The notes beneath the pieces were generated by a model. That model saw only the letters and a list, made by a program, of their open reading frames with translations. It did not search any database and was not told where the DNA came from. Shown here piece by piece: positions 18,366 through 26,434 of a stretch of DNA of 64,000 nucleotides (position 1 is its first letter; each line of letters starts with the position of its first letter). Source of the stretch: Pedobacter heparinus DSM 2366 (GTDB taxonomy: Bacteria > Bacteroidota > Bacteroidia > Sphingobacteriales > Sphingobacteriaceae). Where the stretch lies: contig NC_013061.1 in assembly GCF_000023825.1 (NCBI RefSeq), positions 1,984,001 through 2,048,000 on the forward strand. The letters run 5' to 3'. A program made the translations under genes and the position numbers.

Positions 18366-18722
18366 ATGAACAGAACCTTAATTTTTTCAAGCTGTTTAGC
18401 TATCGGTTTATTTGGTGCCGTAACTGCTAAAAGCCAGACACTGGATCCGAAAGAGGTGGCCGCAGGTAAACTACTGATTTCTAAATCCGATTGTTTCGCC
18501 TGTCATAAACCAGATACCAAATTGGTAGGGCCAGCTTATATAGACATTGCTAAAAAATATAAACCTACGGATGCCAACGTTAATTTACTGGCTTCAAAGG
18601 TAATAAAAGGTGGTAGTGGAACCTGGGGCCAGGTTCCGATGCTTGCTCATCCCCAGGTTAGTGCTGCAGATGCAAAGAAAATGGTTAAGTTCGTTCTTTC
18701 TCAGGGCGCAGCAAAAAAATAA
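18366..18722 (+). CDS. Small periplasmic class I cytochrome c
   Basis: This 118-residue protein has an N-terminal signal peptide (cleavage near AKSQ), a single haem-attachment motif CFACH (Cys43, Cys46, His47) and a candidate axial Met92 in GQVPMLAHP. It is a soluble periplasmic electron carrier of the c551/c552 type. It lies between the enolase-superfamily gene and a strong terminator, inside a cluster of exported oxidoreductases, so it may accept electrons from one of them. Bacteroidota sugar-oxidation loci often carry such cytochromes. Confidence 0.9.
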   Translation: MNRTLIFSSCLAIGLFGAVTAKSQTLDPKEVAAGKLLISKSDCFACHKPDTKLVGPAYIDIAKKYKPTDANVNLLASKVIKGGSGTWGQVPMLAHPQVSAADAKKMVKFVLSQGAAKK

Positions 18723-18743
18723 TAACTGATAATTTAATGAATG

Positions 18744-18786
18744 GCCATGCCCGATGTAATCCTACCACATTGCGCATGGCTTTTTT
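18744..18786 (+). terminator. Rho-independent terminator after the cytochrome c gene
   Basis: The 7-bp stem GCCATGC (18744-18750) / GCATGGC (18774-18780) is directly followed by six T residues. It lies 22 bp after the cytochrome stop and separates the first block from the next promoter. Confidence 0.8.
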
Positions 18787-18803
18787 ATAGGGTATAAAAT
18801 AAA

Positions 18804-18848
18804 TTTGCATATTTCATATTTAGTGTGTAGATTCGGGTACGTACACGA
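18804..18848 (+). promoter_or_regulatory. Promoter and LacI-type operator O2 in front of the Gfo/Idh operon
   Basis: TTTG (18804-18807), 20 nt, then TAGATTCG (18828-18835) give the same promoter layout as at 13471. The operator copy TCGGGTACGTACACGA (18833-18848) is one base from a perfect 16-bp palindrome with a central CpG and overlaps the -7 element in the same register as O1. Confidence 0.75.
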
Positions 18849-18851
18849 GTT

Positions 18852-19008
18852 AACCTCATGTTGATTAAAAAACAGGAGGTTTTGAGGAGCTCATGTGCGT
18901 ATGGGTTTTATAAGATGGCCTTCGAGTTGCTGCACCCGAAGGCGGTTTGAGAAAAACTTGGTTAGAAAGGTTGGATTGGTCCGGAGCTAATTCTCCGGAC
19001 CTTTCTTT
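18852..19008 (+). ncRNA. Structured leader or small RNA ending in a terminator hairpin
   Basis: The 350-bp gap between the cytochrome c and Gfo/Idh genes holds, after promoter and operator O2, three hairpins: AACCTC/GAGGTT (18852-18857/18876-18881), GCCTTCG/CGAAGGC (18918-18924/18937-18943) and GGTCCGGAG/CTCCGGACC (18978-18986/18993-19001). The last has a 6-nt loop and is followed by TTTCTTT, as in intrinsic terminators. GAAAGG (18965-18970) can pair alternatively with CCTTTC just after the terminator stem. It may be an attenuated 5' leader (riboswitch-like) or a free RNA of about 165 nt. No known class is recognised. A minimal ORF (ATG 19021, four codons, preceded by AAAGGAG) follows. Confidence 0.5.
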
Positions 19009-19072
19009 AAAGGAGATTTTATGTTCCCCTATTGAAGCAAAAAATGTAAGTTTAATTTATAGATAAATAGTT

Positions 19073-20089
19073 ATGAGTAGTTACAACCGAAGAAATTTTA
19101 TTAGAATGGCTGCATTGGCCGGTGCTGGTTTAAGTGTTACCGGTAATATAAGTTCCCTTTATGCAAAACCTTTTCTTGCGACCGGAAAAAGGGTGGGAAT
19201 TATTGGTTTGGATACTTCTCATGCTGTAGCTTTTACTAAAACATTAAATGCTGCTGATGCTCCTGCATCTTATGGGGGATATAAAGTGGTTGCTGCTTAT
19301 CCTAAAGGAAGCAATGATATTGCCAGCAGTGTTGAAAGGATTCCAGGGATCACTGCTGAGGTGAAAAATATGGGAGTAGAGATCGTAAATTCGATTGCTG
19401 ACCTTTTAAAGAAGGTTGATGTTGTGTTGTTAGAAACCAATGATGGGAGGTTGCATCTTGAACAGGCAACAGAAGTATTGAAGGCACGTAAGCCAATGTT
19501 TATTGATAAACCCATGGCCGCCTCGCTTGCTGATGCTACTGCCATATTTGCTCTGGCAAAAAAATACAATACACCCGTATTCTCTTCGTCTTCATTAAGA
19601 TATATTGATGGCATTGCTGAGATCAATGAAGGCAAAATAGGTAAAGTGCTTGGTGCTGAGACCTATAGTCCGTCTAAATTAGAAAAAACACATCCGGATT
19701 TTTTCTGGTATGGCATACATGGTATTGAAATGTTATTTACCATTATGGGAACAGGTTGTAAAACTGTAACCAGGATTCATACCCCAGATACAGATGTGGT
19801 TGTTGGTGTTTGGGAAGATGGCAGGATAGGTAGTTTCAGGGGAACCCGTAAAGGTGCAAGCAGTTATGGGGGCAGGGTATTTGGTGAAAAAGCAACTGTG
19901 GCCCTTGGTAATTTTAAAGGGTACAACCCTTTGTTGGAAGAAATTGTTAAATTTTTCGAATCCGGACAATCACCGGTGAGACCAGAGGAAACTTTAGAGA
20001 TTGCGGCCTTTATGGAAGCCGCAGATGAAAGCAAAGCCAAAGGCGGTGTTCCTGTTAGTATGGAACGGCTGCTGAGTAAAGCAAAATAA
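19073..20089 (+). CDS. Tat-exported Gfo/Idh/MocA-family oxidoreductase
   Basis: This 338-residue protein has a twin-arginine signal (NRRNFIR followed by an Ala/Gly-rich hydrophobic stretch). The N-terminal Rossmann segment reads IIGLDTSHAVAF, so the usual GxGxxG is replaced by an LDTSH motif. The family signature DKPMA follows, then the C-terminal alpha/beta domain with HGIEMLF. Such enzymes oxidise or reduce sugars, often with a tightly bound NAD that survives in the periplasm. It is first in the block behind operator O2 and is followed after 8 bp by a second Gfo/Idh gene. Confidence 0.83.
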   Translation: MSSYNRRNFIRMAALAGAGLSVTGNISSLYAKPFLATGKRVGIIGLDTSHAVAFTKTLNAADAPASYGGYKVVAAYPKGSNDIASSVERIPGITAEVKNMGVEIVNSIADLLKKVDVVLLETNDGRLHLEQATEVLKARKPMFIDKPMAASLADATAIFALAKKYNTPVFSSSSLRYIDGIAEINEGKIGKVLGAETYSPSKLEKTHPDFFWYGIHGIEMLFTIMGTGCKTVTRIHTPDTDVVVGVWEDGRIGSFRGTRKGASSYGGRVFGEKATVALGNFKGYNPLLEEIVKFFESGQSPVRPEETLEIAAFMEAADESKAKGGVPVSMERLLSKAK

Positions 20090-20097
20090 CTAAAATT

Positions 20098-21453
20098 ATG
20101 AATGGACCAGAAGGAAATACCCGCAGGCATTTTATAAAAAATGCAGTAACTGGTGTAGCTACCATATCTCTTGGAGGTATACTCCCTGGGTTTAGTGCAA
20201 AAAGCTACGCAAGTATAATTGGTGCAAATGACAGAATTAGGGTAGCCATGATGGGCGTTAATGCCCGTGGTTTGGCACTTGCTGATAATTTTTCCCAGCA
20301 GCCAAATTGTGAAATCAGCTATGTATGCGATGTAGATAGCCGTGCTGCCGATAAATGCATGGCTGTTGTTGAAAAGAACCAGCACAAGAGGCCGAAGGCA
20401 GAACCCGATTTCAGAAGAGCTCTGGAAAAAAAAGAAGTGGATGCCTTAGTGGTAGCTGCTCCCGACCACTGGCATGCGCCGGCGGCCATACTGGCTTCAA
20501 AAGCTGGTAAGCACGTGTACCTGGAAAAGCCCTGCAGTCATAATCCTAACGAGGGTGAAATCCTGTTAGCAGCGGTGGCTAAATACAAAAATGTAATTCA
20601 GATGGGTAACCAGCGCCGTTCTTATCCAAATATTGTTGCAGCCATTAAAGAACTACATGCCGGCATTATAGGTAGGCCATATTTTGCCAAAACCTGGTAT
20701 AACAATAACAGGCCTTCCATTGGTATAGGAAAAGAAACAGCTGTTCCTGACTGGTTAAATTTTGATCTTTGGCAGGGGCCTGCACCAAGAGTGGCCTATA
20801 AAGATAATTTCCTGCACTACAACTGGCATTGGTTCTGGCATTGGGGAACCGGAGAGGCGCTGAACAATGGTACTCATATGGTTGATTTGGCCAGATGGGG
20901 ACTGGGAGTTGATTATCCAACCAAGGTAACTTCTGCAGGCGGGCGTTACAGGTATAAAGACGACTGGCAAACACCGGATACACAGGTAATGACCATTGAA
21001 TTTGGCGACAAAGCTACAATCACCTGGGAGGGAAGAAGCTGTAACGGACGTAACATAGAGGGATCAAATGTTGGGGTAATTTTTTATGGGGAGAGTGGAT
21101 CCTTACAAATTGGGGCTGGAAATGGCTATACTGTTTATGACCTGAACAACAAACTGATTAAAGAAGTGAAAAATGATGTGAATATTGTTGCGGGAAGTTT
21201 GACCAATCCATCCCAGAGTCTGGATGCATTACACATCAACAATTTCTTTGACGCCATCAAAAAAGGAACTACTTTAAGGTCAGATATCTTAAGTGGCCAT
21301 AAAAGTACCTTATTGGTACAATTGGGTAATATTGCCCAGCGATCTGGGAGCACGCTTGAGATCGATCCTGAAAACGGACATATTTTAAACAATAGGGAAG
21401 CGATGAAATACTGGAAAAGAACTTATCAAAAAGGTTGGGAACCAACTGTATAG
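20098..21453 (+). CDS. Tat-exported Gfo/Idh/MocA-family oxidoreductase (GH109-like lineage)
   Basis: This 451-residue protein has a twin-arginine signal (TRRHFIK). It has a canonical nucleotide loop (MMGVNARG) and the EKPCSHN signature at the end of the Rossmann domain, then a C-terminal domain with WHWFWHWGTGE, NNGTHMVDLARWGL and TWEGRS motifs. The architecture is that of large Bacteroidota periplasmic Gfo/Idh proteins. Some relatives (GH109) use NAD to cleave N-acetylhexosamine glycosides by a transient oxidation, which would suit the NagA and NagP-like genes nearby. It stands 8 bp after the first Gfo/Idh gene and 9 bp before the permease. Confidence 0.85.
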   Translation: MNGPEGNTRRHFIKNAVTGVATISLGGILPGFSAKSYASIIGANDRIRVAMMGVNARGLALADNFSQQPNCEISYVCDVDSRAADKCMAVVEKNQHKRPKAEPDFRRALEKKEVDALVVAAPDHWHAPAAILASKAGKHVYLEKPCSHNPNEGEILLAAVAKYKNVIQMGNQRRSYPNIVAAIKELHAGIIGRPYFAKTWYNNNRPSIGIGKETAVPDWLNFDLWQGPAPRVAYKDNFLHYNWHWFWHWGTGEALNNGTHMVDLARWGLGVDYPTKVTSAGGRYRYKDDWQTPDTQVMTIEFGDKATITWEGRSCNGRNIEGSNVGVIFYGESGSLQIGAGNGYTVYDLNNKLIKEVKNDVNIVAGSLTNPSQSLDALHINNFFDAIKKGTTLRSDILSGHKSTLLVQLGNIAQRSGSTLEIDPENGHILNNREAMKYWKRTYQKGWEPTV

Positions 21454-21462
21454 CTGTAATAT

Positions 21463-22797
21463 ATGAGAAAAACAAATGTAGCAGCTGTCGACGTCAGTTC
21501 TCTGAGCAAGTGGGATACGGTTATCTCCATTTTTATCATTGGTTTATTGTTTTTTATTTTTGGTTTTGTAAGCTGGGTAAATGCCATATTGATTCCTTAT
21601 TTCAAAATTGCCTGTGAACTCAATAACTTTCAATCCTATCTTGTTGCCTTTGCATTTTACATCTCTTATTTTGTGATGTCGGTTCCCTCTTCCTATCTTT
21701 TAAAATCAGTAGGTTTTAAGAAAGGAATGATGATCGGTTTCTGGACGATGGCGGTTGGTGCATTTATTTTTGTACCTGCTGCTTTTTCCCGTACCTACGA
21801 AGTCTTCCTGCTGGGGCTGTTTACATTGGGCTCAGGCCTGGCCATTTTACAAACGGCGGCCAATCCCTACATTACTGTGCTCGGACCAAAGGAAAGTGCT
21901 GCCCAGCGCATCAGTATTATGGGTATATGCAACAAAGGTGCAGGTATACTTGCGCCTCTGCTGTTTGCTGCAGTCATATTAAGGGCAACAGATGGTGACC
22001 TGTTTAAGCAATTGCCTTTAATGGATGCCGCTGCCAAAAGTGCGGCGCTTGACGAGCTCATCAGAAGGGTAATTGTACCTTATTCCTGTGTAGGTACAGT
22101 ATTGCTGTGCCTGGGGCTGTTTGTCCGCTTTTCTCCACTTCCCGAGATCAATACCGAGCATGAGAGTGAAGATGTAGCCCTGGCGAATTCCGGTAAAACC
22201 AGTATTTTTCAGTTTCCTCATTTGATTCTTGGTGCTTTTGGTATATTTCTGCATGTAGGTACACAGGTTATCGCTATAGATACCATTATCGGTTATGCCG
22301 GATCGATGAATATCCAGCTACTTGAAGCAAAAGTATTTCCTTCTTATACGCTGTTTGTAACCATTTGTGGTTATCTGTTAGGCATTACAACCATTCCAAG
22401 GTTTATTAGCCAGGTCAATGCTTTAAGGGTATGCACCATTCTGGGTGGTATTTTTACTTTGTTAATTATTTATGCAAAGGGACAGGTTATCTTTTTGGGT
22501 CATGCTACTGATATCTCTATCTGGTTTGTAGTATTGCTTGGTTTTGCCAATTCACTGGTTTGGGCGGGTATGTGGCCGCTTGCCCTTGATGGTTTGGGCC
22601 GTTTTACCAAAGTGGGAGCTTCTTTAATGATCATGGGCTTATGTGGAAATGCAATTATGCCACTTTTTTATGGATATTTTGCAGATTTATTTAACCTGAG
22701 AGCTGCATACTGGGTTTTATTCCCTTGTTACGTTTACCTTATATTTTATGCAATTTACGGCCATAAACTTCGGAGCTGGTCCTTTAAAACTTCTTAA
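21463..22797 (+). CDS. nagP: Sugar MFS permease of the FucP/GluP/NagP family
   Basis: This 444-residue protein has about 12 transmembrane helices. The first motif (FFIFGFVSWVNAILIPYF) and the AANPYITVLGP segment are diagnostic of the FucP-type proton/sugar symporters. Members next to nagA/nagB in Bacteroidota and gammaproteobacteria import N-acetylglucosamine (NagP). It lies in the operon between two exported Gfo/Idh genes, so it probably imports the product of their action. The assignment to NagP rests on context and is less sure than the family. Confidence 0.8.
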   Translation: MRKTNVAAVDVSSLSKWDTVISIFIIGLLFFIFGFVSWVNAILIPYFKIACELNNFQSYLVAFAFYISYFVMSVPSSYLLKSVGFKKGMMIGFWTMAVGAFIFVPAAFSRTYEVFLLGLFTLGSGLAILQTAANPYITVLGPKESAAQRISIMGICNKGAGILAPLLFAAVILRATDGDLFKQLPLMDAAAKSAALDELIRRVIVPYSCVGTVLLCLGLFVRFSPLPEINTEHESEDVALANSGKTSIFQFPHLILGAFGIFLHVGTQVIAIDTIIGYAGSMNIQLLEAKVFPSYTLFVTICGYLLGITTIPRFISQVNALRVCTILGGIFTLLIIYAKGQVIFLGHATDISIWFVVLLGFANSLVWAGMWPLALDGLGRFTKVGASLMIMGLCGNAIMPLFYGYFADLFNLRAAYWVLFPCYVYLIFYAIYGHKLRSWSFKTS

Positions 22798-22806
22798 AAA
22801 TCAAAT

Positions 22807-24207
22807 ATGTCTATGTTTTCAGGTAATCATTTTAAAATCAAGTATAAACAGGCAGGTATATGTTTGCTTTTAGTAACGGCTATGAGTTGTCAGCAAAAAA
22901 CTTCAGGATCTGATGAACTAAAGATCAGTTTACTTACACTGGATCCGGGGCATTTTCATGCTGCCCTCATACAAAAATCGATGTATAAGGAGATTAGCCC
23001 TGTGGTACATGTGTATGCACCTGAAGGACCGGAGCTGGAAGCCCATTTGAAGCTGATTGAAAAATACAACAGCAGGGCAGAAGATCCTACTAAATGGCAG
23101 GAAGTGGTTTATAAAGGAGAGGATTACCTTCATAAGATGCTGGAAGAAAAGAAAGGGAATGTGGTAATTTTAGCAGGCAATAACCAAAGGAAAACAGAGT
23201 ACATTCAAAAATCCATAGATGCGGGTATAAATGTACTGGCTGATAAACCGATGGTTATTGATGGCAAAGGATTTGAACAACTGGAAAAGTCGTTTGAATC
23301 TGCACAAAAAAATAAGGTAATATTATACGACATTATGACTGAGCGCTATGAAATTACCAATATGCTGCAAAAGGAATTTTCATTACAACAGGATGTATTT
23401 GGAACACTTGAAAAAGGGACTGCCGAAAAACCAGCTATTACTAAAGAAAGTGTACATCATTTCTTTAAAAATGTTTCGGGAGCCCCATTGATAAGGCCAC
23501 AATGGTATTTTGATGTAGACCAGGAAGGAAACGGATTGGTTGACGTAACTACACATCTTGTAGATATGATCCAATGGGAATGCTTTTCCGATCAGCAGAT
23601 CGACTATAAAAAGGATGTGAATATGCTGTCTGCAAAACGCTGGACCACTCAGATTACCCCTTCACAATTTAAAAAAAGTACGGGTGCAGGCAGTTATCCT
23701 GCTTTTCTAAAAAAAGATGTAAAAGATAGCTTGCTGAACGTTTATTCAAATGGAGAAATGAACTATACCCTTAAAGGAGTACATGCAAGGGTTTCCGTGA
23801 TCTGGAATTTTGAAGCACCTGAAGGTACAGGAGATACACATTATTCGGTAATGCATGGGACCAGGGCCAGTCTGATTATAAAACAGGGACCTGAACAGCA
23901 ATATAAGCCTACTTTATATATAGAGTCCCAAAAGGTTGATGACAAAGACTATGCTGCAGCTTTAAAGCAAAGTGTGGAAAAGATAGCCAAAACCTATCCG
24001 GGATTAGAGCTGAAAGCTTATAAAGGAGGCTGGGAGGTAGTAATTCCGGAAAAATACAAAGTGGGGCATGAGGCGCATTTTGCTGAAGTAGCTAAAAAAT
24101 ATTTAGGCTTTTTAAAAGAAGGAAGACTTCCTGAATGGGAAAAGGCTGCTTTATTGAGTAAATACTATACCACTACAAAAGCCCTGGAATTTGCCGTAAA
24201 AAAATAA
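22807..24207 (+). CDS. Lipoprotein Gfo/Idh-type oxidoreductase
   Basis: This 466-residue protein has a lipoprotein signal with lipobox Cys28 (VTAMSC/QQK). The Rossmann start reads LLTLDPGHFHAAL, again with an LD-x-x-H motif instead of GxGxxG, and the family motif is ADKPMV. The C-terminal part belongs to the Bacteroidota 'putative oxidoreductase C-terminal' group (DVTTHLVDMIQWE, HGTRASLIIKQGPEQ). It is anchored to the periplasmic face of a membrane or at the cell surface. It is the last gene before operator O3 and nagA, 9 bp after the permease. Together with the two Tat proteins it makes three exported Gfo/Idh enzymes in one locus. Confidence 0.82.
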   Translation: MSMFSGNHFKIKYKQAGICLLLVTAMSCQQKTSGSDELKISLLTLDPGHFHAALIQKSMYKEISPVVHVYAPEGPELEAHLKLIEKYNSRAEDPTKWQEVVYKGEDYLHKMLEEKKGNVVILAGNNQRKTEYIQKSIDAGINVLADKPMVIDGKGFEQLEKSFESAQKNKVILYDIMTERYEITNMLQKEFSLQQDVFGTLEKGTAEKPAITKESVHHFFKNVSGAPLIRPQWYFDVDQEGNGLVDVTTHLVDMIQWECFSDQQIDYKKDVNMLSAKRWTTQITPSQFKKSTGAGSYPAFLKKDVKDSLLNVYSNGEMNYTLKGVHARVSVIWNFEAPEGTGDTHYSVMHGTRASLIIKQGPEQQYKPTLYIESQKVDDKDYAAALKQSVEKIAKTYPGLELKAYKGGWEVVIPEKYKVGHEAHFAEVAKKYLGFLKEGRLPEWEKAALLSKYYTTTKALEFAVKK

Positions 24208-24236
24208 ATTGGTTAAATCTTACATTACTCGGATAA

Positions 24237-24261
24237 TATATTTAGTCGGGTACGTACACAA
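24237..24261 (+). promoter_or_regulatory. LacI-type operator O3 (with weak promoter) in front of nagA
   Basis: TCGGGTACGTACACAA (24246-24261) is the third copy of the operator, with the last half-site position degraded. TATATTTA (24237-24244) is a plausible -7 element, but no TTG stands at ideal spacing. The position shows that the upstream TTG-initiated extension of the nagA frame is not coding. Confidence 0.65.
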
Positions 24262-24319
24262 GAATCTTAATAATCCCTATCTTTGCAAAAAAAAATCTGC
24301 GTTGAGCGTATATCAGATC

Positions 24320-25546
24320 ATGAGTGATAAGAAACTAAAAATATATAACGGCAGTATTATAACCCCTTACCGCATCATTAAAAATGGAACGGTGGTAATT
24401 ACCAATGGCATGATAAGTGCAATTGCGGCTGGAGACCTGGACGTTCCCGGTGCAATTGCTATAAATGCAGAGGGAAAATATATAGCACCTGGCTTTATTG
24501 ATATGCACATACATGGAGGCGGGGGATATGACTTTATGGATGGGGATGTTAATTCTTTTCTTAAAATAGCTGAAACCCACGTAAAATATGGTACTACCGC
24601 TATGTGTCCAACCACACTAACCAGTGAACTGAGTGATTTACTGGAAACTTTGGAGCATTATGAAATAGCCAAAAAACAAAATAAGTCGGGTGCCCAGTTT
24701 TTAGGCATGCATCTGGAAGGCCCCTACTTTTCTAAAAACCAAAGCGGTGCACAAGATCCGCGTTATATGCGTAATCCTGATCCTGATGAGTATAAGAAGG
24801 TATTGTTTCACGCCCATTCTATCAGGAGGTGGAGCGCTGCGCCGGAACTTAAGGGTGCTTATGAGTTTGGCAGATACTTAAGATCATTGGGGATTCTTCC
24901 AGCTATTGCTCATACCGATGCCATATATGAAGAAGTGTTGGAAGCCTTTGAAAATGGTTATACCCTGGCCACTCATTTTTACTCGGCCATGTCGGGCGTT
25001 AGCAGAAGAAATGCTTTCAGGTACGCGGGTGCCGTAGAGGCTGGTTACCTGATTGATGAAATGGATGTAGAGATCATAGCCGATGGCATACATTTACCAG
25101 CCCCTTTGCTAAAACTGGTATATAAAATTAAAGGTGCTTCCAGAACAGCACTGATTACTGATGCCATGAGGGCAACGGGCATGCAACCCGGAAAAAGTAT
25201 TTTGGGGAACATTAAGGATGGTTTAGAAGTTATTGTGGAAGATGGCGTAGCCAAACTGATGGACCGCAGTGCATTTGCGGGAAGTGTAGCCACGGCAGAC
25301 CGCCTGGTAAGGACGATGGTTAAATCTGCTGATGTTCCCTTGTTGGAAGCGGTACAGATGATTACAGCCACTCCGGCCAGAATTTTAGGTGTTGCCGATA
25401 AAAAAGGGTCGATACAGGAAGGTAAGGATGCAGATCTGGTACTGTTTGATGACAACATCAATATTGCCATGACCATTATCAATGGAGAAATTATTTACAA
25501 TTCAGCCAGTGAATTAAAGAAAAGACCACTGGAAATAACAGCATAG
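24320..25546 (+). CDS. nagA: N-acetylglucosamine-6-phosphate deacetylase
   Basis: This amidohydrolase of about 408 residues removes acetyl from GlcNAc-6-phosphate in the cytosol. Metal and substrate motifs are visible: DMHIHGGGGYDF, HLEGPYF, AIAHTDA, ATHFYSAMSG and the catalytic Asp in LITDAMRATG. The ATG at 24320 gives the normal family length. The open frame extends upstream to a TTG at 24209, but that stretch contains the operator and has no family similarity. It is followed 9 bp later by the NagB-like gene. Placement behind a LacI-type operator and a NagP-like permease supports amino-sugar catabolism. Confidence 0.9.
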   Translation: MSDKKLKIYNGSIITPYRIIKNGTVVITNGMISAIAAGDLDVPGAIAINAEGKYIAPGFIDMHIHGGGGYDFMDGDVNSFLKIAETHVKYGTTAMCPTTLTSELSDLLETLEHYEIAKKQNKSGAQFLGMHLEGPYFSKNQSGAQDPRYMRNPDPDEYKKVLFHAHSIRRWSAAPELKGAYEFGRYLRSLGILPAIAHTDAIYEEVLEAFENGYTLATHFYSAMSGVSRRNAFRYAGAVEAGYLIDEMDVEIIADGIHLPAPLLKLVYKIKGASRTALITDAMRATGMQPGKSILGNIKDGLEVIVEDGVAKLMDRSAFAGSVATADRLVRTMVKSADVPLLEAVQMITATPARILGVADKKGSIQEGKDADLVLFDDNINIAMTIINGEIIYNSASELKKRPLEITA

Positions 25547-25554
25547 ATACAGCT

Positions 25555-26313
25555 ATGATTAAAGAAATTCAAAAAGATAAATTGAAAATTCAGCTTCTGA
25601 ATGATAGAAAACTACTAGGTGCAAGAGCAGCAGAGGCTGTGTATAAACAAATTACGGAATTGTTGGATAAAGAACCTTACATCAATATTATCTTTGCAGC
25701 TGCCCCTTCCCAAAATGAATTTTTAGCAGCCTTAATTGAAAAAAATATAGATTGGGCCGGGATCAATGCATTCCATATGGATGAATATATAGGATTGGAT
25801 GCAGATGCGCCACAAGGCTTTGGTAATTTTTTAAAAGCAGGTTTGTTTGACAAAGTTAATTTCCGTTCTGTAAATTACATTAACGGGAATGCAGCTGATG
25901 TAGAGCAGGAATGCCTGCGTTATGAAGGTCTGTTAATGAAATTTCCACCTCACATTGTTTGTATGGGGATAGGCGAAAATACCCATATTGCTTTTAATGA
26001 TCCGCACGTAGCCTATTTTAACGATAAAAAAAGAGTTAAAATTGTTGATCTTGATGAAGAATGCAGGCAACAACAGGTAAACGATGGCTGTTTCAGTTCT
26101 ATAACCAAAGTTCCGAAATTTGCCATTACCTTAACCATACCTACGCTGTTTTCGGGTAAATATTTATTCTGTATGGTGCCGGGCGAGAAAAAAGCAAGAG
26201 CGGTACACCATACCATTGTACAGGAAGTTACTGAGAAATACCCTTCAACCATTCTCAGAAAGCATGAAAATGCAATAATGTTTACGGATGCGCAAAGTAG
26301 TGTTTTTCTATAA
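25555..26313 (+). CDS. NagB-like sugar-phosphate deaminase/isomerase with altered active site
   Basis: This 252-residue protein belongs to the glucosamine-6-phosphate deaminase/6-phosphogluconolactonase fold. FHMDEYIGL (residues 73-81) and FNDP are kept, but the signature that reads GNDGHIAFNEP in E. coli NagB is GENTHIAFNDP here (140-150). The general base Asp141 becomes Asn142 and Glu148 becomes Asp149, while the ring-opening His is kept. The phosphate-binding GLPTGGTP region is FAAAPSQN. It may deaminate a different amino sugar phosphate, isomerise, or be slow. It is cotranscribed with nagA. Confidence 0.8.
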   Translation: MIKEIQKDKLKIQLLNDRKLLGARAAEAVYKQITELLDKEPYINIIFAAAPSQNEFLAALIEKNIDWAGINAFHMDEYIGLDADAPQGFGNFLKAGLFDKVNFRSVNYINGNAADVEQECLRYEGLLMKFPPHIVCMGIGENTHIAFNDPHVAYFNDKKRVKIVDLDEECRQQQVNDGCFSSITKVPKFAITLTIPTLFSGKYLFCMVPGEKKARAVHHTIVQEVTEKYPSTILRKHENAIMFTDAQSSVFL

Positions 26314-26377
26314 AGGCTAAACAATTAGTTACGATCTTCTTGAAATAAAAAATAATTTTGTTTTTTTATTGCCGTAT

Positions 26378-26398
26378 TTATTTTATTTGATAAAATAA
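26378..26398. promoter_or_regulatory. A/T palindrome upstream of the LacI gene
   Basis: The arms TTATTTTAT (26378-26386) and ATAAAATAA (26390-26398) are perfect complements with a 3-nt spacer, 37 bp before the LacI-family start. It could be an operator. It is not related to the TACGTA operators, and the A/T composition makes chance possible. Confidence 0.35.
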
Positions 26399-26434
26399 GT
26401 GCAAATTTATAGCCATTAGTTACCGGAAAAAAGA

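Noticed and set aside
24209..24319. Upstream extension of the nagA reading frame starting at a TTG
   Set aside because: It contains operator O3 and promoter-like DNA, has no family similarity, and the ATG at 24320 gives the normal protein length.
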